DNA of 16,836 nucleotides from an uncultured Lachnospiraceae bacterium (lineage in GTDB: Bacteria; Bacillota; Clostridia; Lachnospirales; Lachnospiraceae). Positions 15,352 through 16,836 of the stretch are shown in pieces. Positions within the stretch are counted from its first letter, which is position 1. Each line of letters starts with the position of its first letter. The stretch is taken from NCBI GenBank assembly GCA_910586605.1, contig CAJUJR010000062.1, positions 1-16,836 on the forward strand, read 5' to 3'. The notes beneath the pieces were generated by a model. The model was not told where the DNA came from, ran no database searches, and was given only the letters and a program-made list of their open reading frames with translations. Both the position numbers and the translations under genes were made by a program.

Positions 15352-16836
15352 TTATACACAAATCTCCATCCCATCCTTAAAGGTGCACCGCACATCTTCC
15401 TTGCCATAGACCGTCACAAAATCCACCATGGCGTACCAGGCTCCCTCATCAAAATAATCCACCTGCTCTGACAAGTTCCGAAGCTCCTCCATGAAATTCT
15501 CCATCATTTTCCGTTGCGCCTGTTTCTCCGTGATGGCTGCCTGCACCTCCTCCAGCCGTGCCTTCGCTGTTTCAAACCGCTCCACCAGGATTTCGCAGCG
15601 TTTTGCATATTCACCCTGGTTTTGTGTGATGCAGGCGTTTTCCCCGATGCATTTCTGTATCAGCTCCGCCGCCACGTTTATCTCTCCGTTAAGCTGCCGT
15701 GCCTCTGCCTCCAGCTCCCCAGTTTCAAATGCCGTGTCCCTGACTTCCTCAAAACCTGCACAGATAACGTCTTTCTCTTTAACAATGCTGTTCAGAGCCT
15801 TTATGAAAAACTGCCGGATAGTTTCCTCGTCCAGATGCGGCGTAGTGCATTTCTCCCCACCATCAAATTTATGGTTGCACTGCCAGACCACCTTCCGGTA
15901 TTTATCGTTGGAATGCCAGACCTTAGAGCCGTACCAGTTCCCACAGTCCCCACACCGGATTTTGCCAGAGAAGATGTTCACGCAGCTATTCCGGCTGATG
16001 CCTTTCCCCCGCAAATGCATCAGCGCCTGCACATTGTCAAAAACAGCAGGCGGTATGATAGCCTCGTGGTTTCCTTTCACATAATACTGTGGCACTTCGC
16101 CCTCATTCTTCTTTTTCTTTTTGGAGAGGAAATCCGTGGTGTAGACTTTCTGTAAGAGCGCATCGCCTTTATATTTCTCGTTCGTTAAGATGGATTCCAC
16201 CACTGCCTTACGCCACACCTTCTTACCACAGGGCGTCGGGATTCCTTTTTCTGTCAGTATTTTTGCAATTTTATAGGGTGAATGCCCTTGCAAGAAGAAC
16301 CCATAGATTTTTCGGACAACCTGTGCTTGTTCTTCATTGATGGCAAGATTCCCATCCTCGCCCCGTTCATAGCCAAGGAGCCTTCCAAACGGTACTGTAA
16401 CCTTGCCGTCTGCGAACCGCTTCCTTATGCCCCAGGTGCAGTTCTCCGAAATGCTCCGGCTCTCCTCCTGCGCCAGTGAGGACATAATGGTGATGAGCAG
16501 CTCGCCCTTAGAATCGAATGTCCAAATATTTTCTTTTTCAAAATAACACTCCGTACCATTGTCCTTCAGCTTCCGTATGGTGGAAAGGCTGTCCACCGTG
16601 TTCCTCGCAAACCGCGACACGCTCTTAGTAATGATAAGGTCGATTTTCCCATTCAAGGCATCTTCCACCATTTTGTTAAATCCCTCGCGGTGGCGTGTGG
16701 AAGTTGCGCTAATGCCTTCATCCGAATACAGCCCGACAAATTCCCAGTCCTCCCGGCCCTGTATGTAGGATGTATAATAATCGCATTGGGCGGTATAACT
16801 GGTCTGCTGGTCTTCCATGTCGGTGCTGACGCGGGC
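15352..16836 (-). CDS. Large serine recombinase (ARVSTD type), 5' end beyond the window
   Basis: The visible 494 codons begin ARVSTDMEDQQTSYTAQ, so only the first few residues, up to the Y-x-R-V-S nucleophile motif, lie at or past the edge; the catalytic Ser is visible. GLYSDEGISATSTRHREGF and LIITKSVSRFARNTVDSL, then LLITIMSSLAQEESRSISE, are the resolvase-domain landmarks. These are shared with recombinases I know from conjugative and mobilisable elements of gut Clostridia. A recombinase domain, a zinc ribbon (CGDC near residue 295 of the visible part, further Cys to about 328) and a coiled coil follow. It ends GKEDVRCTFKDGMEICV. The codon use is visibly GC-richer than all genes to its left, suggesting a separate, probably more recent arrival. 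It terminates two bases from a VOC-like remnant. Confidence 0.94.
   Translation of the reverse strand, partial: ARVSTDMEDQQTSYTAQCDYYTSYIQGREDWEFVGLYSDEGISATSTRHREGFNKMVEDALNGKIDLIITKSVSRFARNTVDSLSTIRKLKDNGTECYFEKENIWTFDSKGELLITIMSSLAQEESRSISENCTWGIRKRFADGKVTVPFGRLLGYERGEDGNLAINEEQAQVVRKIYGFFLQGHSPYKIAKILTEKGIPTPCGKKVWRKAVVESILTNEKYKGDALLQKVYTTDFLSKKKKKNEGEVPQYYVKGNHEAIIPPAVFDNVQALMHLRGKGISRNSCVNIFSGKIRCGDCGNWYGSKVWHSNDKYRKVVWQCNHKFDGGEKCTTPHLDEETIRQFFIKALNSIVKEKDVICAGFEEVRDTAFETGELEAEARQLNGEINVAAELIQKCIGENACITQNQGEYAKRCEILVERFETAKARLEEVQAAITEKQAQRKMMENFMEELRNLSEQVDYFDEGAWYAMVDFVTVYGKEDVRCTFKDGMEICV

Noticed and set aside
15491..16155. Long plus-strand frames of about 200 codons opposite the last recombinase
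   Set aside because: They mirror the GC-richer recombinase coding frame, lack ribosome sites and show no domain; shadows.

Overview
The window looks like accessory DNA from a low-GC, spore-forming Clostridia genome, most likely a gut Lachnospiraceae. The grounds are AT-rich coding with strong GGAGG-type ribosome sites, large serine recombinases with zinc ribbons, a DUF6870-type protein, a Csp-like subtilase, and a PadR/HXXEE gene pair. The species cannot be named from the sequence. Nearly everything is on the minus strand, and the window is dominated by site-specific recombination: five large serine recombinase genes (three complete, one cut by the window end, one lacking its catalytic serine). 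Four gene remnants lie at or near the recombinase loci.

Layout, left to right. Positions 1-821 hold a decayed PadR regulator and an overlapping HXXEE-type membrane protein gene on the plus strand; the latter is cut where a recombinase ORF ends. Positions 822-4071 hold two overlapping full-length recombinases (577 and 542 aa). Then come a small DUF6870-like gene, a MITE copy, and a RelE/ParE-type toxin-antitoxin pair flanked by a 50-bp direct repeat of the 3' end of the neighbouring permease gene. Positions 5238-10323 hold a four-gene module read right to left: OmpR-type response regulator, two-TM histidine kinase, ABC ATPase and a roughly 790-aa FtsX-type permease. A second MITE of the same family sits in the leader of the ATPase gene. 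This is the usual layout of a cell-envelope or peptide-stress sensing and detoxification module. A divergent 92-aa orphan gene with a near-consensus promoter follows at 10424-10702.

Positions 10718-11974 are a Csp-like subtilase fragment missing both ends, including the catalytic Asp. Positions 12081-15107 hold a second recombinase pair, one intact (506 aa) and one lacking its catalytic N-terminus. After a short VOC-like remnant, the start of a third element appears: a recombinase of the ARVSTD type, visibly GC-richer, that runs off the right edge.

My reading is a pile-up of at least three serine-recombinase elements, each with its recombinase 3' end facing left towards a broken gene. The most unusual signals are (i) two loci each carrying one member of two distinct recombinase subtypes, reminiscent of the CcrA/CcrB two-recombinase arrangement; (ii) a toxin-antitoxin pair inserted with duplication of the permease 3' end; and (iii) two related MITEs with 3-bp TAA/TTA target duplications, both placed just upstream of a ribosome-binding site. 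No RNA genes or CRISPR arrays were seen.
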